This document shows positions 8,932-20,062 of a stretch of DNA of 64,000 nucleotides, piece after piece; within the stretch, counting starts at the first letter, position 1; each line of letters begins with the position of its first letter. Below the pieces are notes generated by a model, which was not told where the DNA came from, made no database searches, and worked only from the letters and a program-made list of their open reading frames with translations. The stretch covers positions 19,178-83,177 of the forward strand of contig JBMGUZ010000007.1 in assembly GCA_051530055.1 (NCBI GenBank), in the 5' to 3' direction. Both the position numbers and the translations under genes were made by a program. The DNA is from Neoechinorhynchus agilis. Taxonomy: Eukaryota > Acanthocephala.

Positions 8932-9475
8932 AAAAATGAACGCCATTTGTAGGATATTACAAGTGCATTTATACAGGACAAACAAATAATACGACGCTTT
9001 ATTTAAATATTTGAATAACAGCCTTTTGTCAGTTCGATTTGATCCACTTTTTCTTAACCATCGGTATTCTCTTTTGCACGATATTTATTATAGATACAAT
9101 TTTTTATTGTTTAAAGATTGAATTGTTGACTCAATTTTTGTGCACCGTAAAAACCTTTTTTTATTGCCGTTATTGGCTCGTAATTTGCCAAGAACGTATC
9201 AATCCGCGAAATAAAAATATTTTTTACATTTTTATTGATCTACTGTCGTTCAGTAAAAAGTTCAATGTAATCGCGTAAAGAATTCAACGTTATCGCTTCA
9301 ATTGCGAAAGTTCAATTCTTTTAATTTTCATAAAGTCCGAATGAAGCACAAGGATGCGATTATTCTTAAAATCTTGTAAAATATTATTTATACAAGCACA
9401 TTTTATTTAAAAAAAGCACAAGTAACCGAAATTCGTACTTTAAGTATCCGGTAAATCTTGTAAATTTTAAACAAC
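8932..9475. other. AT-rich intergenic stretch
   Basis: I see no gene, RNA or repeat that I can name here. Confidence 0.4.
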
Positions 9476-9479
9476 TTTG

Positions 9480-10410
9480 ATCGGTGTTGTTTTCCACTCT
9501 TTAATCCAAATCAATTCGCATTTGGAGGATTGAGCAGTGGAGACGAAGGAGCGAAGGTAGAGATTTTAGCGAGGAACTAAAAGGATGGAAAATGTAGTTG
9601 GGGCGACGCAAGTGTTGTAAGTGTGGGAACGAAGAGAATGAATTGAGTACTTTTGAAAGATTAAAGAGTATGAGTTCGGCGGAGAAGATTAGAGCGCACC
9701 TCTCTTGTTAATTGTATTAATTTTTTTGAATAGTTTAGAAGAACAACTTCAAAACGTTGGATATGCGCGTAGATGAGCGTTCGAAGGATGGCCGACATAA
9801 AAGTACTTAAAGTCTTTGGATGATAATCCAAGGAATCGAAGGCGTTTAAGAAGATAGAGTTTAATGGGCCCTTTGTGCAACGAAATTGATGTGTGCTTGT
9901 CCTACTTTAGATTTTCTTGAAAATAAAGACCAAGTATACGAACAGAGGAGACGCGATTGATAGAAAAACGAAGAAGTTGCTGATCGGAAAGGCTATTTGA
10001 GATTGAGGGGGCGATTTCCAAGCACTTAGTTAAGGGTAAGACAATGCTTGAATGTGAGAAATCTCGTTAGAAGTAATTGAGAATCGATGAATGTGTAATG
10101 ATTGTAAGATCATCAGCATAAAAAGAAGTATTTAGAATAAGAAGAGGATGGAATAAGATCGTTCAGGAAAATGCTGAAGAGAATAGAGGAGAGAACGGTC
10201 CTTCGGGGATTCCCTTTTTGATTGCTAGGGTATTCGAGGCGATGCTCCCTATTTCGATGATTTGTAATCGATTGTTTAGGAAGGATTTCAACCATTTAAT
10301 TTGCCAGGCGGCAAGGCCAAATTTAGAGCGTGTATCAAGGCGAAGATTGTGATCGACGGAATCAAAAGCTATGGTGCTGAAGTCTTAATCATCAACCTTT
10401 GAGAGATTAA
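9480..10410 (-). mobile_element. LINE reverse transcriptase fragment
   Basis: On the - strand the translation gives AFDSVDH, then AAWQIKWLKSFLNNRLQ, GIPEGPFSPL, a YADDLTI motif C and SSVRILGLYF, in the order expected of LINE RT motifs A to E. Several frame shifts separate them, so the copy is dead. It lies just downstream of the LRR gene. Confidence 0.8.
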
Positions 10411-10648
10411 ATCTCCGCTTTTACTTCGTATTTCCATTCTCGCGCCTGGAAAAATCCCTTTAGATGAGGTGAGGTTACCTTGCTAAATATTTAAAATAAA
10501 TCGAGTATTTTTTGCCCAAAATTATGTTCACCACAGGTCTAAATAGAGAAGAGAGTTTTCAGAATGTCCATTCTCATGTTCCTTTAACATTTTGTATACG
10601 ACGTTAAGGAGATATTATAAAAAGACATCGACACTTCACTTTAAATTC

Positions 10649-12568
10649 TTAGAGATCGTAAATTAGTTCAATATTTGTATTATTCATTTCAATTGTTTGT
10701 AAAGATTGATGATCCTTGAAAGGTTTACTGTAAAATTCGCGTATCGGGTTGCCGGAAATATTAAGAATTTTTAGATTGCCGAGATCAGTCAAGTGATGGG
10801 ATGGAAATATCGAGAATCCATTGTTTGCAATGCCAAGATAAAAGAGTCGATCAAGACCGTAAAACATGTTGATAACGTCTAAATCTTTCAATTGATTATT
10901 AGCGAGGTCGAGCATTCTTAACCGAGGAGTATTTCTAAACGCCCGAGGAGCTATTTTCTGAATCCGATTAAACTGAAGACAAAGAAATTCAAGAGTTCTC
11001 AAGTCTTCGAAATCGTCGTAAGTAATTTCCGATATCTGATTATAACTCAAATCGATTGAGGACGCATTACCACGGATAAAGAGTCGAACATCTTGTATTC
11101 GTATAAGGTATTTCCAGCTAAGTAAAGTAAAATTCGTTGTTTCCTCAAGAACCGCAACAAAATCGTATACACCAGCAGCTACTCGTGTCGGTTCGGGCAT
11201 AAATTTGGAAAGAGCACGCATTGAAAAATATGTATCCGTAGACTTTTTAGCGATATCGTATATTAGAATATAAAAAAAGGGATTATTTTTTACCAAACAA
11301 TAATCGATCGTTTTTGAACCCAGTGCATATACATCAATGCCGGTCATCGAGTTATTTGATACGTCCAGGTACCGTAAATGTTTAACGTTTTTAAAAACAT
11401 CATCATCGAAAAAATAAAAATTAGTATTTGATAATATGAGTTTTTGAAGTAATTCGTTGTTTCGAAAAATTCCCGTCGGAAGCGAGATCAAAAGGAAATT
11501 TTGCCCGAGATTAAGTACTTCAAGTTTTTTCAGCGGAAAAAATGCATTCTTGGGTATCTGCACGATTCTGTTCCATGACAGATCCAATTTGGTAACATTT
11601 GTCCACGAATCGAAGTTGTTATGCTCAATTATATGTAAATGATTTCTTTTTAGAATTAACTTTTTCGTCCGATTGTTTCCACGTGGCACTTCTTCAAGAT
11701 TTGAGCCGAAAATCTTCACAGCTTTGACTTCTGGCATTCTGGCTAGAATCGTTGAATTCAAACTGTGAGCGATTCCACCGTGTACAATAAATTTCTTCAA
11801 TTTTTCGAATTGAAATTCCTCTTTGAACAATTTATTTAAATCTCCTCGGTATGAAAGTTCCAGGATTGTAAGATTCTTAGATTTAGCCAGGCGACTCAAA
11901 TTTATCTCATTTAAAGGATTATATATTATCTGTAAATTTTCCAGTCTATCAAAATTGAATTGACCGGTTAACAAGAATTGTTCAATTAAATTATTGGACA
12001 AGTCTAAAACCTTCAAACTTTTCATCTGCTCGACAACATTGAGGCAATCATTACTTAAATTATTACGCGACAAGTAAAGTGATTGAAGATTGCAGAGATC
12101 CACGTGCATATTCAAGCCCAAGCGCCACAAATTATTTTCACTCAAATCGAGATCGATCAAATTGTCAAAACCTTCAAACGCATCATCTTCGATATATCCA
12201 AATCTTGCGTTTTGGATTTGAAGTCTTCTACAATGCCTGAATTTATACATGAGAAATTTCGTGATGGTAATAATCACATATTGATTTCTCCAACAATATA
12301 AAGATACGTCCCTAACATTTGTAAGGATGTGACCGCGGCTGCTTACAATGTCGTCGAAAAAAGCAAATTCTATAGTTATTCGATTGATCGTTTTATTTCC
12401 TCTTATACTGCTCAAAACACTTGATAATGATTTGCTTGATATCGCTGTTGAGCACGCAATGTATACTTCATCGTATTTTGGGTATTGAAGTGTACAGCGA
12501 TTTAGTCCATTAGTTCCATAACAAAAGTTTAATCCGAGGATTAGAACGAGCAGATTTTTAACCGCCAT
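10649..12568 (-). CDS. Secreted leucine-rich-repeat protein (639 aa)
   Basis: I start at the ATG at 12568 (context AAAATGG), which gives MAVKNLLVLILGLNFCYG, a clear signal peptide with predicted cleavage near residue 20; an in-frame TTG 17 codons upstream is ignored. A Cys-containing N-terminal cap is followed by about 18 leucine-rich repeats of LxxLxLxxN type (for example NLIDLDLSENNL, SLKVLDLSNNLI, RLRMLDLANNQL). A non-LRR island of roughly 80 residues lies near 400-485 (YFSMRALSKFMPEPTRV). The protein ends with a repeat (NNTNIELIYDL) and has no transmembrane helix or GPI-like tail, so secretion is likely. Extracellular arthropod LRR proteins of this kind act in adhesion, signalling or immune recognition; no TIR domain is present, so it is not a Toll receptor. 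One uninterrupted exon is seen. Confidence 0.85.
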   Translation of the reverse strand: MAVKNLLVLILGLNFCYGTNGLNRCTLQYPKYDEVYIACSTAISSKSLSSVLSSIRGNKTINRITIEFAFFDDIVSSRGHILTNVRDVSLYCWRNQYVIITITKFLMYKFRHCRRLQIQNARFGYIEDDAFEGFDNLIDLDLSENNLWRLGLNMHVDLCNLQSLYLSRNNLSNDCLNVVEQMKSLKVLDLSNNLIEQFLLTGQFNFDRLENLQIIYNPLNEINLSRLAKSKNLTILELSYRGDLNKLFKEEFQFEKLKKFIVHGGIAHSLNSTILARMPEVKAVKIFGSNLEEVPRGNNRTKKLILKRNHLHIIEHNNFDSWTNVTKLDLSWNRIVQIPKNAFFPLKKLEVLNLGQNFLLISLPTGIFRNNELLQKLILSNTNFYFFDDDVFKNVKHLRYLDVSNNSMTGIDVYALGSKTIDYCLVKNNPFFYILIYDIAKKSTDTYFSMRALSKFMPEPTRVAAGVYDFVAVLEETTNFTLLSWKYLIRIQDVRLFIRGNASSIDLSYNQISEITYDDFEDLRTLEFLCLQFNRIQKIAPRAFRNTPRLRMLDLANNQLKDLDVINMFYGLDRLFYLGIANNGFSIFPSHHLTDLGNLKILNISGNPIREFYSKPFKDHQSLQTIEMNNTNIELIYDL

Positions 12569-12730
12569 TTTAGTTGAAGGGAGATACAAGACTTTCTTTT
12601 CGTTTAATTTTATATGCAAGTTGAATTTAAAGCCTCAAATCTTATGAATCACTAGTCAACTGCATTTTCTAGGGTTTCATCCCTTTTTTTGTCTTAGTTA
12701 AAAGTCAAAAAAGCATTACATCATTTCTTA

Positions 12731-13018
12731 TTATACGGCAAACTCAATGTATTCGTACATCTCTTTTTGCCAAGGGCAATGACATTTCATGGTTCGTTTA
12801 ATTGCAGCGATGCTTTTATCATTTAATCGAAAGACGTTCAAGTCGCAAAGGCTAAATGGAATGATCATTTCTTGTTTTATTGAAGTTAAAGCGTGTAGCT
12901 TGTCCCAAAATAACCTTATTTCCCAAATCTGAATAAGGCCTCTGTCGAGATGAAAGGAATTAGCCAGGCAATTCAAGAATGACGGTTTTCAAAAATAAAA
13001 ACATTTTAATAATTTTAC
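12731..13018 (-). CDS. Possible terminal exon, unknown gene
   Basis: An open frame without its own ATG ends in TMKCHCPWQKEMYEYIEFAV-stop and lies upstream of the LRR gene on the same strand. The residue composition is plausible for protein but I recognise no family. It may be a remnant exon. Confidence 0.2.
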
Positions 13019-13029
13019 ACAAACATGAA

Positions 13030-14960
13030 ATCATTCATAGTACCGCTCTGAGTCATTCAGCTGCTGTCCTGGTGTAACGGTCGAAAGGACGGATGCAGCG
13101 TTCCCTCCCATTGCACCGCCAGACTTATGTTTTGTAGGAGGAATGCTCCTGATCTCGGATCGCCAGTGATTCGTCTCGACCTCTTAGACAATTGCTTGAC
13201 CAGGTCCTATGCCCCGGTACCAAGCGACTCGAGTGTCTTATCGCCAAAGGTAACAAAATAATGATTTCGACTCACGTCAATGTATTTTGTCCTTTTGCGT
13301 TCCTCAGAGGCGATTGCTGCTTCACCTGGTTTAAGTGGCGAATTTTATGTTGCTGGCTGCGAACGGCGTTTCAGAGAAGGCATTTGCCTCCCATCGCCAC
13401 GGGAATACTGTGACACCGTCCGATCTACGGCGGCCATCGAGTCGGCAAAGATTGCTCGGCTCTAGGATGTGCGAATTCAAATTATTCAGGGTACGACTAA
13501 GAGAATTGTGTTCACTTCGGCGTGTCGAGAATACCTCTCACCTGATTGCTGACAGACGAAACCATGGCGTTCCGATGGTTCCACGGTCGCTCCACAACGG
13601 CAGCGATGGGATGTACGCACCGGTATCCAAATCTCAGGGGCCAACAGAGGCGATTGGGATAGCGTTGAGCCAAACACTCGATTCTCTAGTAGAGACTGCA
13701 CCCAATCGAGTTCGGTTCACCAGGTCACGAGCATCTGAAATTAACGAGTTATGAATTCTCGGTACCAGGGCGTGAGTCCCAAACTGATTGTTTGCAACCA
13801 TTGACGGGTACCGCGTCGCTGATTGAATCTCCACACCAAAGATAAAGCGCCCCAACGAAATCTTCATCCAAAGTGTAATTTTCGCTCAGAACGGATTTAA
13901 CTATTTTGCGGCTTGCTTCAGATGATCTCAAATAAGCTGACAGACAAATATCGGCTGCTTTTCGGATACCCAAAACGCAGGACGACACAGGAAAGGACGC
14001 CTCAGACAGCTGAGTATTTAAAATTTTCTCGAGTAAGGTTGCTTATCCTTATGTCTAAAAAAGGTTCTGTGCGAAGCTTATACACCAATTTTGGAATAAA
14101 GAGGTGTTTCTGATCTGGAACAGAGCCTCATGTGAAGATAATTCATCAACTCGTTCGTACAGCACCGAAAGTTGCGGTTGAAAATTGGCAATCTCTGCTT
14201 GAACATAAGAACCGAAAATGCAACTTACTAGAAAACAACTGGTCTTGAGGGATCAATTCTATCCCGGGGGCCAGGTTCTGAAAATCTTTCATTATAGTTT
14301 GCCTGCACGCCTCATCTTCCACGTTCATCACTAAAATCTCGCATTTCGCTGCATTCGATTCAATTCCAATTTTCGCCGTCTCCTTCACGAGCGTCTCCAA
14401 ATCGCGCAGTACAACAGAGGGGTGACCCCCGAGCGTTGCATCATCCAGGTACCAGCCGTTAAAGCTGGACGAGAGAGACAACATCAAGTGGTAGTCCCAT
14501 AGGCATTAACGAAATATCAAAATGCTTCCGGCGTGATCTCCAACTACTTCGGGCAAATCTGCTAAGGGAACAGTGTTGAATGCATTTTTGAAATCACATT
14601 TCAAGATCACGCTCGGTTTTGAGTTTTCGGTGATGAACGTGCGGAGTGAATGAGCAATCGCCCATGTGCCACAAGGTGTACAGCAGCCCAACTGAGTCGG
14701 GCGATGCAGTATCCCTACTTTTTGCGTGATCCTTTTATTTAAAAATTTTGCCGTTTAGCGGCGCAGAGTTGTGCCAATTGCAATGGGGCGAATTCCTCCT
14801 TCCTTTTTTTGCGAGGGCACACAAACATGCGCCGAAAAATAGCTCAATTGCTTTCGGAATCAACTCTTCCCATGCAAATTGGTCGATTAAGCGTGCCAAT
14901 GCATTTTCAAGGAACCGAGCAGCGCCAATGAAGGCGCTTTGAGTGCTTTTGGAACATTAG
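13030..14960 (-). mobile_element. R2-like (RLE) LINE copy, degraded
   Basis: Reading the - strand from 14960 down, the pieces are an RT upstream region (WEELIPKAIELFFGA), RT motif A (LKCDFKNAFNT), motif C (WYLDDATLGG), a thumb/connection region (SVWDSRPGTEN), a CRCGATVEPSERHGFVC knuckle, then GERYSRHAEVN and a C-terminal tail ending in GGNAASVLSTV. Several frameshifts break it. The order RT, Cys-Cys-His-Cys knuckle, restriction-like nuclease is that of R2/R4/CRE-type LINEs. Confidence 0.78.
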
Positions 14961-15320
14961 AGCGAGATGTTCTACTACGAGTTCGGAGGAGCAGATTAGA
15001 GCGTACCTCTCGTGGAATGTATTAAGTTTTTGGAATAGGTTAGAAGAAAAATTACAGAAGGTTTGATATGCGAAGAAGATCGCTGGAAGGATTTCGAGCA
15101 TGTATCAAAAAGATTTTGATCGATGGAACCAAAAGTTTTATGAATGTCAATTTGGATGAGTCGAGAGATAAATATAGAGTGTGCGTCGAGATTATAAAGA
15201 AGAGAATCGTAGATGCAAAGAAGTCCATGCGTACACGAAAAGACAGACCGGAAACCGAATTTAGTGCATGAAATTCTTCGACTGAAGATTTGCAGGAGGT
15301 GTGCTTTAAAGCATATCTCT
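14961..15320 (-). mobile_element. LINE reverse transcriptase fragment
   Basis: The - strand translation gives KFGFRSVFSCTHGLLCIYDS, then FISRLIQIDIHKTFGSIDQNL. This aligns residue by residue with the RT of the large LINE at 53.26-53.41 kb (FGSRAKFSATDALLCIGDT). Here FGSIDQ replaces FDSVDH of motif A. Confidence 0.75.
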
Positions 15321-15360
15321 GAGGATACTTGGGTGGGCTGTTGAAATGCTAGAATCTTTA

Positions 15361-15580
15361 TTTTCGAGCTTTCGTAGTCCAACCGCTTCCTCGGGAAAGT
15401 CCAAAGGCGCACGGAGATGTGAAGTTCGTTAAAATAGCGACATCACTGCGGAAAGTTAGTCCAGCCTGTTGAACGATTCTGTGGTTTTTGCCATTAAGCT
15501 TCGATATCGCTACTTTAACGAACTTCACATCTCCATGCGCCTTTTGTAGATTCTTGAGGAAGACGGCTAAAGTTCGAAAA
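15361..15580. repeat. Inverted pair of retroelement ends with CUGANGAA-type hairpins
   Basis: About 85 bp at 15361-15443 is repeated inverted at 15487-15575 around a 43-base spacer. Core arms GGAGATGTGAAGTTCGTTAA and its complement are nearly identical; the outer parts are diverged and carry GAGGAAG-stem-GAAAA hairpins. A related single end lies at 56970-57060. Confidence 0.75.
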
Positions 15581-16018
15581 TCTTTACATTTGCTTTTCGT
15601 TCACAAATTCCTACTTTTCGTCCAATTCTGCAACTGTCGCCACGATTGTTAATCAGCTGATTGCCGCGCTGATTCGCTGCAACCGGAAGCTGCTGGAGCG
15701 CATATCGCCGGTGGCATGTTTTAGCATCTTTCCTAGCCAGGAGATGAAATAATCGGCTTCTTTTCCGAGGCATCCCAGTGTTTCCACCGCAATCGGGATG
15801 AAAATATATTGATGCCCAACGAGCGAGGAGTACTTCTGCCGCTTCTTTTCCTCGCTGAAGCTGGCGACTGCTCCCGCTTTTGAAATGACATTCCGTAAGT
15901 GGGATGCTGCGAGCGTGTTGGGGCAGGTAAAATCCCAAACCAGTATTTTCCCGGAGCACCATAGGGGGGGCTCCATCAGGGCGTTTACCGTCGTTCCGGG
16001 ATAGTAACAACAGTCCTA
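15567..16018 (-). mobile_element. R2-like LINE C-terminal fragment (nuclease domain)
   Basis: On the - strand it reads DGKRPDGAPPMVLRENTG and, in a second frame, GKILVWDFTCPNTLAASHLR followed by RQKYSSLVGHQYIFIPIAVE and SFRLQRISAAIS. The PDG and the D of VWDFT fit the PD-(D/E)xK metal-binding core of restriction-like nucleases. One frameshift separates them. Confidence 0.75.
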
Positions 16019-16499
16019 TCTCAAATGATTATTTAAAAACGTGATTATTCTCAAAGGTTATATGTGCAAACGCCGCATCGAGTGAAAAAGTACAGATAAT
16101 GTTAAAAATACGATCAATGAAGCGAATGGGAAACAATTTATATTTACAAGATTGCACCGAGAACTTTCGAAAAAAAACGCGGTTTGTACCGTTAAGGCAT
16201 GACCACAAAAAAGTGATCCGTGGTCTATAAGATAAGACATTTTATTCGGTTGAAAAGAAATCAAACAGCGACCACTGTCACCGTAAAGATGATCTCCGAT
16301 CACAGAAAAGGGTTGCAATATTTCCGGGACAAACCTGGACATAGAAGAGGGCCCAGATACAAAACCCAACGTCAAAAACATCTCTGTCTTCATCGAGATG
16401 TACAATTCAAGACGAAAAAACTCAGCACCTGCTTTTCCGAAAATTTCAGGAAACCGTTGTTCAATGTCCCGCAAGCTTTCTCAACTAACAAAAACTTCT

Positions 16500-17500
16500 T
16501 TATCCAAGCCTCTGCTGAAGTTCCCGTTCTCTTGTCTTCTCAATCTTATCAAGTCGATGTTTGGACTTGTTACCAAGAAGACCTCCGCCCCATTGTTTAC
16601 GGATCTAAAACAAAAGACGACCGTAACTTTCCAAAGTTTTCGAAACCTACCTCATCGACCCGATCGTTAAAATCAGCTCGAACTGCTTCAACGATCGTTT
16701 TTAAAGCATTCTTATCTTCGGGTCTCACGTTCTCAAGTGCAAGACAAGTGACGGTCTTTCGACCAACAACTTGGCCTAAACGACTTTTGCTCTTTACAAT
16801 CGCGTAAGGAACTCCCATTTTACGGCACAAAGCAGGTAAATGCAAGACAATCTCCAATGGATCAATATCGTGGGCAATGATAACCAATTGCACTTTCTTC
16901 TTTTCGATGAGTCTCGTCACTTGATTGATTCCACAAATCAAATACCTCTTCGAAGGACTCTGATCGATTTGTTTCCCTTCCGCTCGAGCTTTTGCTTCCT
17001 GTTTTAATTTGAGGCGGCGGGCGTACCGATTTTCAGGATGGTATTTTTCAAGAAGTTTCAAAACATTCTGCGCGATTTGTCTCTTAAGAGTAAATCGAAA
17101 TTGATTGATTGGAGGGGGAACTTTAAGACGCTTAAGAAGAACTGCGCGTTGTCGCTGGATTCGAACGTATCGAGGCCATCGAACGAATCGACTCAAATCG
17201 CGTTTCGGACGAATCGCCTGACCAATTCCGTAAGTCTTAATGGTTGGTCTATACAACGAATTCTTTTCTTTTTTGTGCTTTAAGGTCTGTTGGGCGGCCT
17301 TCTGAGCCACGGAAGGAGCCTTGGCCACTTTCTTTTTGCCGGACTTTTGCTTCTTCGGAGCCTGCGATCGGGAAAAAAAAGGTTAAAGAATTCAAGTCGC
17401 GCGAAATGGCATCAGAACATTCGGCTTTAATATCTTCAGGAAATCGGACCTATCATTGAACGTCATCACTTGCCACTGAGAATTCCCAAAAACTCACCAT
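16500..17500 (-). CDS. RPL7A: 60S ribosomal protein eL8 (RPL7A), spliced, left-arm copy
   Basis: Three exons: ATG alone (17498-17500), 16651-17361, and 16500-16604, with GT-AG introns of 136 and 46 bp. The 272-aa product begins [12 protein letters not shown] and carries the family blocks [49 protein letters not shown] (the L7Ae/L30e RNA-binding core), [15 protein letters not shown] and, in exon 3, [15 protein letters not shown]. Human eL8 is 266 aa, so the length is normal. The protein sits in the large ribosomal subunit. A pyrimidine-rich TOP-like stretch (CTTTCTTCGCTTTTCTCC, reverse strand) lies ~40 bp upstream. Intron 1 carries a C/D snoRNA. The reading frame and splice sites are intact. 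Confidence 0.95.
17407..17475 (-). ncRNA. C/D box snoRNA in RPL7A intron 1 (left copy)
   Basis: The intron holds a terminal stem TGGCA/TGCCA bracketing a perfect C box GTGATGA and a perfect D box CTGA, with an internal CTGA that fits D'. The total is 69 nt. Details are given for the right-arm copy. Confidence 0.8.
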
Positions 17501-18115
17501 CGATTGTTCGGAACAACTTTTAGGTTCTCGGAGAAAAGCGAAGAAAGCGTAGATTCCGTAGAAACGAAAGAACGGTCTTTTGCTGTCTTCGAGGATTCTT
17601 TACGGGCTCAAAATGAGAAATGATTTTTTCTTCAATCGCATGAAGGTATTTCATGGATTTGTTTTAAGAACTTTTGGGCGTTTTTTGAACGAGTTCAATT
17701 TTTAGGACTTTTTTTACGTAGTTATGTAGAACTGCCGGTCGTTTTGATTTTGATCGAAATCGATTTATTTGTAAATATCTCATTTGGTTTCTGTAAAGGT
17801 GACTTTTTGTTTGTGTGAAGACAGCCCAATGAAGTATTTGACCTTGGACGAAAGTAAAATCGCCAAAAACTTAAAATGTGAGGATTTTTTTCTGCGTTCA
17901 TTGGTTCTGTTGAGTAAATCATTGACTTTTACTTTAAGGACAAAATATTCGCTTTTTTTTAATAATCTTTTTATAGATTTGGCTTTTGGCAATCAGCATT
18001 CATCAAATTAACGAAACTCTCTTGATTGCGGCTGCTCAATAAATATTCTGTGTAAAAAGTTAAAATTAAATAGGTTTTTTTTAAAATCACTTCTAATCCC
18101 CAGATTGTTATATGA
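17501..18115. other. RPL7A upstream region and AT-rich spacer
   Basis: The first ~100 bp should contain the RPL7A promoter and TOP start. Beyond that I see only AT-rich sequence without a supported gene. A homopolymer of 8 T at about 18074-18081 is 9 long in the mirror. Confidence 0.5.
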
Positions 18116-19247
18116 GGTCCGCACAGCAACATTCTTCAAACATAAGGAAGTATTGGCTAAGCTCGACTCGAGCGTATTTTAAATGTCCAGCTCTCAGATG
18201 AGGCGTGGCGGCAAGCTTCATTGCCTGTGTCATCTGGGGGATTGGGCATTCGGGCGCTAGTGGACCTTGCTTTGCCGGCCTTTCTTGGATCGTTTGAGGC
18301 GAGCCTACCAGTATCGAAGAAAATTTTGAAGGAAAAGTTCTGTCTTGGCCGGGATTTCGTGGTGGCAGTTGAAGAATGGTGCCAGCAGACAGGCGCTAAC
18401 CATGTTCCCGTGAATGGCCTCAGACAGTCGATCTGGGACGGGCCTCTTGTCGCGAGAGCTCACAGCTCTCTACTTTCCGGTTCTCGCGATGGGGTCGTCC
18501 GAGCTAGACTGTTGGCAGTTTCAACACGAGAATCTGGGGCGTTTTTGGAGGCTGGTCCTCTGGCGTCTGTGGGAACTCTTCTTACTGACGAGGTAACGAG
18601 GATCGCAGTATCCTTAAGACTTGGTCTCCCGATATCCACGCCCCATCGCTGTCGATGTGGGTCTTTGGTTGATGCTCTCGGGCAACACGGTCTCGTTTGC
18701 CGAAAGTAAGGAGGAAGGTTCTCACGCCATTCTGAGATCAACAGCGTAATTTCTCGGGCGTTGAGAACGGCGAACTTCCCCAACACCTTGGAGCCCACCC
18801 ATCTTTGTCGACTAGACGTTCGCCGATCTGACGGAATTTCGGTCTTCCCGTGGCGGGAGGGCAAATGCCTTCTCTGGGACGCCACGTGTGTGAACACCCT
18901 CGCAGCCAGCAACATTCCCTACTCCCTCGAAATCGCCGGTGCTGCCGCCAGTACAGCGGAAGGGAAGAAAATACGGAAATATATTCAGTTATCGAGGGCT
19001 CACTATTTTGTCTCCTTTGGGGTAGAGACGTATGGAGCGCTCGGCACTCTCTCTACTACAGGATCTCTCGAAGAAATTGAGAGAGGCAACCGGAGACTCG
19101 AGAGCAGGCGTATTCCTTCGGCAAAATATCTCGCTGGCAGTACAACGAGGCAATGCTGCCAGCGTGATGGCGACGGTCGAGGAAGGACAAAAGCTGGATT
19201 TTGGCGGGAGGTAGTTAATGTTCTTCAAACAGATTGTTTGAATTGTT
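18116..19247 (+). mobile_element. R2-like (RLE) LINE 3' half, best copy
   Basis: The translation runs EAWRQASLPVSSGGLGIR, QSIWDGPLVARAH, LAVSTRESGAFLEAGPLASV, then the knuckle HRCRCGSLVDALGQHGLVCR (Cys-x-Cys-x9-His-x3-Cys). After a one-base slip come RRSDGISVFPW, GKCLLWDATCVNTLAASN, RKYIQLSRAHYFVSFGVE and a C-terminal QRGNAASVMATVEEGQK. Knuckle plus (P/S)DG...WD matches the C-terminal half of R2-clade LINEs, where the nuclease nicks the target. The RT half is missing here. One or two frame breaks show it is inactive. Confidence 0.8.
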
Positions 19248-19490
19248 AAAAATATATATCTTTATTCTAAAGTGAAATTTTAATGGAACTTAAAGTGTTT
19301 AGTCGTTAAAAGTCAGAATCCACGATTTAGACGATCCTTAAAATTGGATTAAATTATGAAAACATTTGGGAAACAAAATCGATTTTTCTGTTCATTACTT
19401 ACCACTGGCCGTTGAACGATACAATTCAATCGTTTCGCCTAACTTAGCAGCACTTTCATCATGAAGCTCGCTTATTTTGCTGACTTTTTG
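19244..19490 (-). pseudogene. 3' end of an unidentified host gene (left copy)
   Basis: On the - strand an exon (19403-19490) follows an acceptor ACTACAG and ends at CAGTG|GTAAGT. A last exon (19299-19336) encodes SSKSWILTFND-stop after a ~66-bp intron, and AATAAA lies at 19261-19266. The encoded tail reads SKISELHDESAAKLGETIEL then YRSTASG. I do not recognise the protein. Upstream exons were not found, so this may be a fragment. Confidence 0.5.
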
Positions 19491-20062
19491 CTGTAGTCAA
19501 CGCTATGAATCTCAGCCACAAATCAACAAGGAATTATACTCTCCTCGATGGGCGGAAATGCTATCAGACAATTATATGGAAACGATGCCATTCTCACAGA
19601 CAAAACAAAAATCATCTATAAAGCTACATCATCTATACCAATCACGTAAACAAATGATCAAATCCCATAATAAGAGCCTTTGTTATCTCAATTTTTTACT
19701 TTATAAGTTGTATCCCGTCGAGGTAAAAGTTCTCCCTAAATACCAATTGTTATTTGGCTGCTACTTATAAGCCGAGTCAGAGATGTGAGACCTGAGCTTT
19801 TATGGCTTCTAAGGATTCCGAATTACCCTGTGGGGGATAATTCTTTTATTATATATTAATAGATTCGTTATTTCTTTCCTGATCTCTTGGCTCGGATACC
19901 AGCCTTATGGACGTCAGGAAGTAAGTAAAATGATAAACCGACTCAAGATATAGACAAATAACTACCATACAAAAGAATATTCTTAATATGAACTATGTGG
20001 TATGCATCTGTCATAAATAAATCATTTTAGCAGGCTGCTATTATTTTTGTCAGTTATTCTTT
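19491..20062. other. Inner end of left arm, no supported gene
   Basis: AT-rich sequence. A 97-codon open frame on the + strand (19477-19770) starts with TTG, not ATG, and overlaps the antisense exon, so I do not call it. Upstream exons of the fragmentary host gene may lie here. Confidence 0.35.

Larger units (their letters stand above)
1..20062. repeat. Left arm of giant inverted repeat (palindrome)
   Basis: The sequence from base 1 to 20062 reappears as its reverse complement at 24439-44823. Paired positions sum to 44824 in the outer part, 44502 between the T-run and about 18.1 kb, and 44501 nearest the spacer. These shifts come from a 325-base T run and a one-base homopolymer difference (8 T at about 18076, 9 A in the mirror). 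Base 1 still pairs with 44823, so the arm may continue to the left of the window. All protein-coding stretches I compared translate identically in both arms. Confidence 0.97.

Noticed and set aside
10649-12568. Toll-like receptor
   Set aside because: No transmembrane helix or TIR domain follows the leucine-rich repeats.
17038-17283. Antisense frames within RPL7A
   Set aside because: They are shadows of the ribosomal protein exon.
19477-19770. 97-codon frame conserved in both arms
   Set aside because: It starts with TTG, overlaps an antisense exon, and conservation between arms only reflects the recent duplication.
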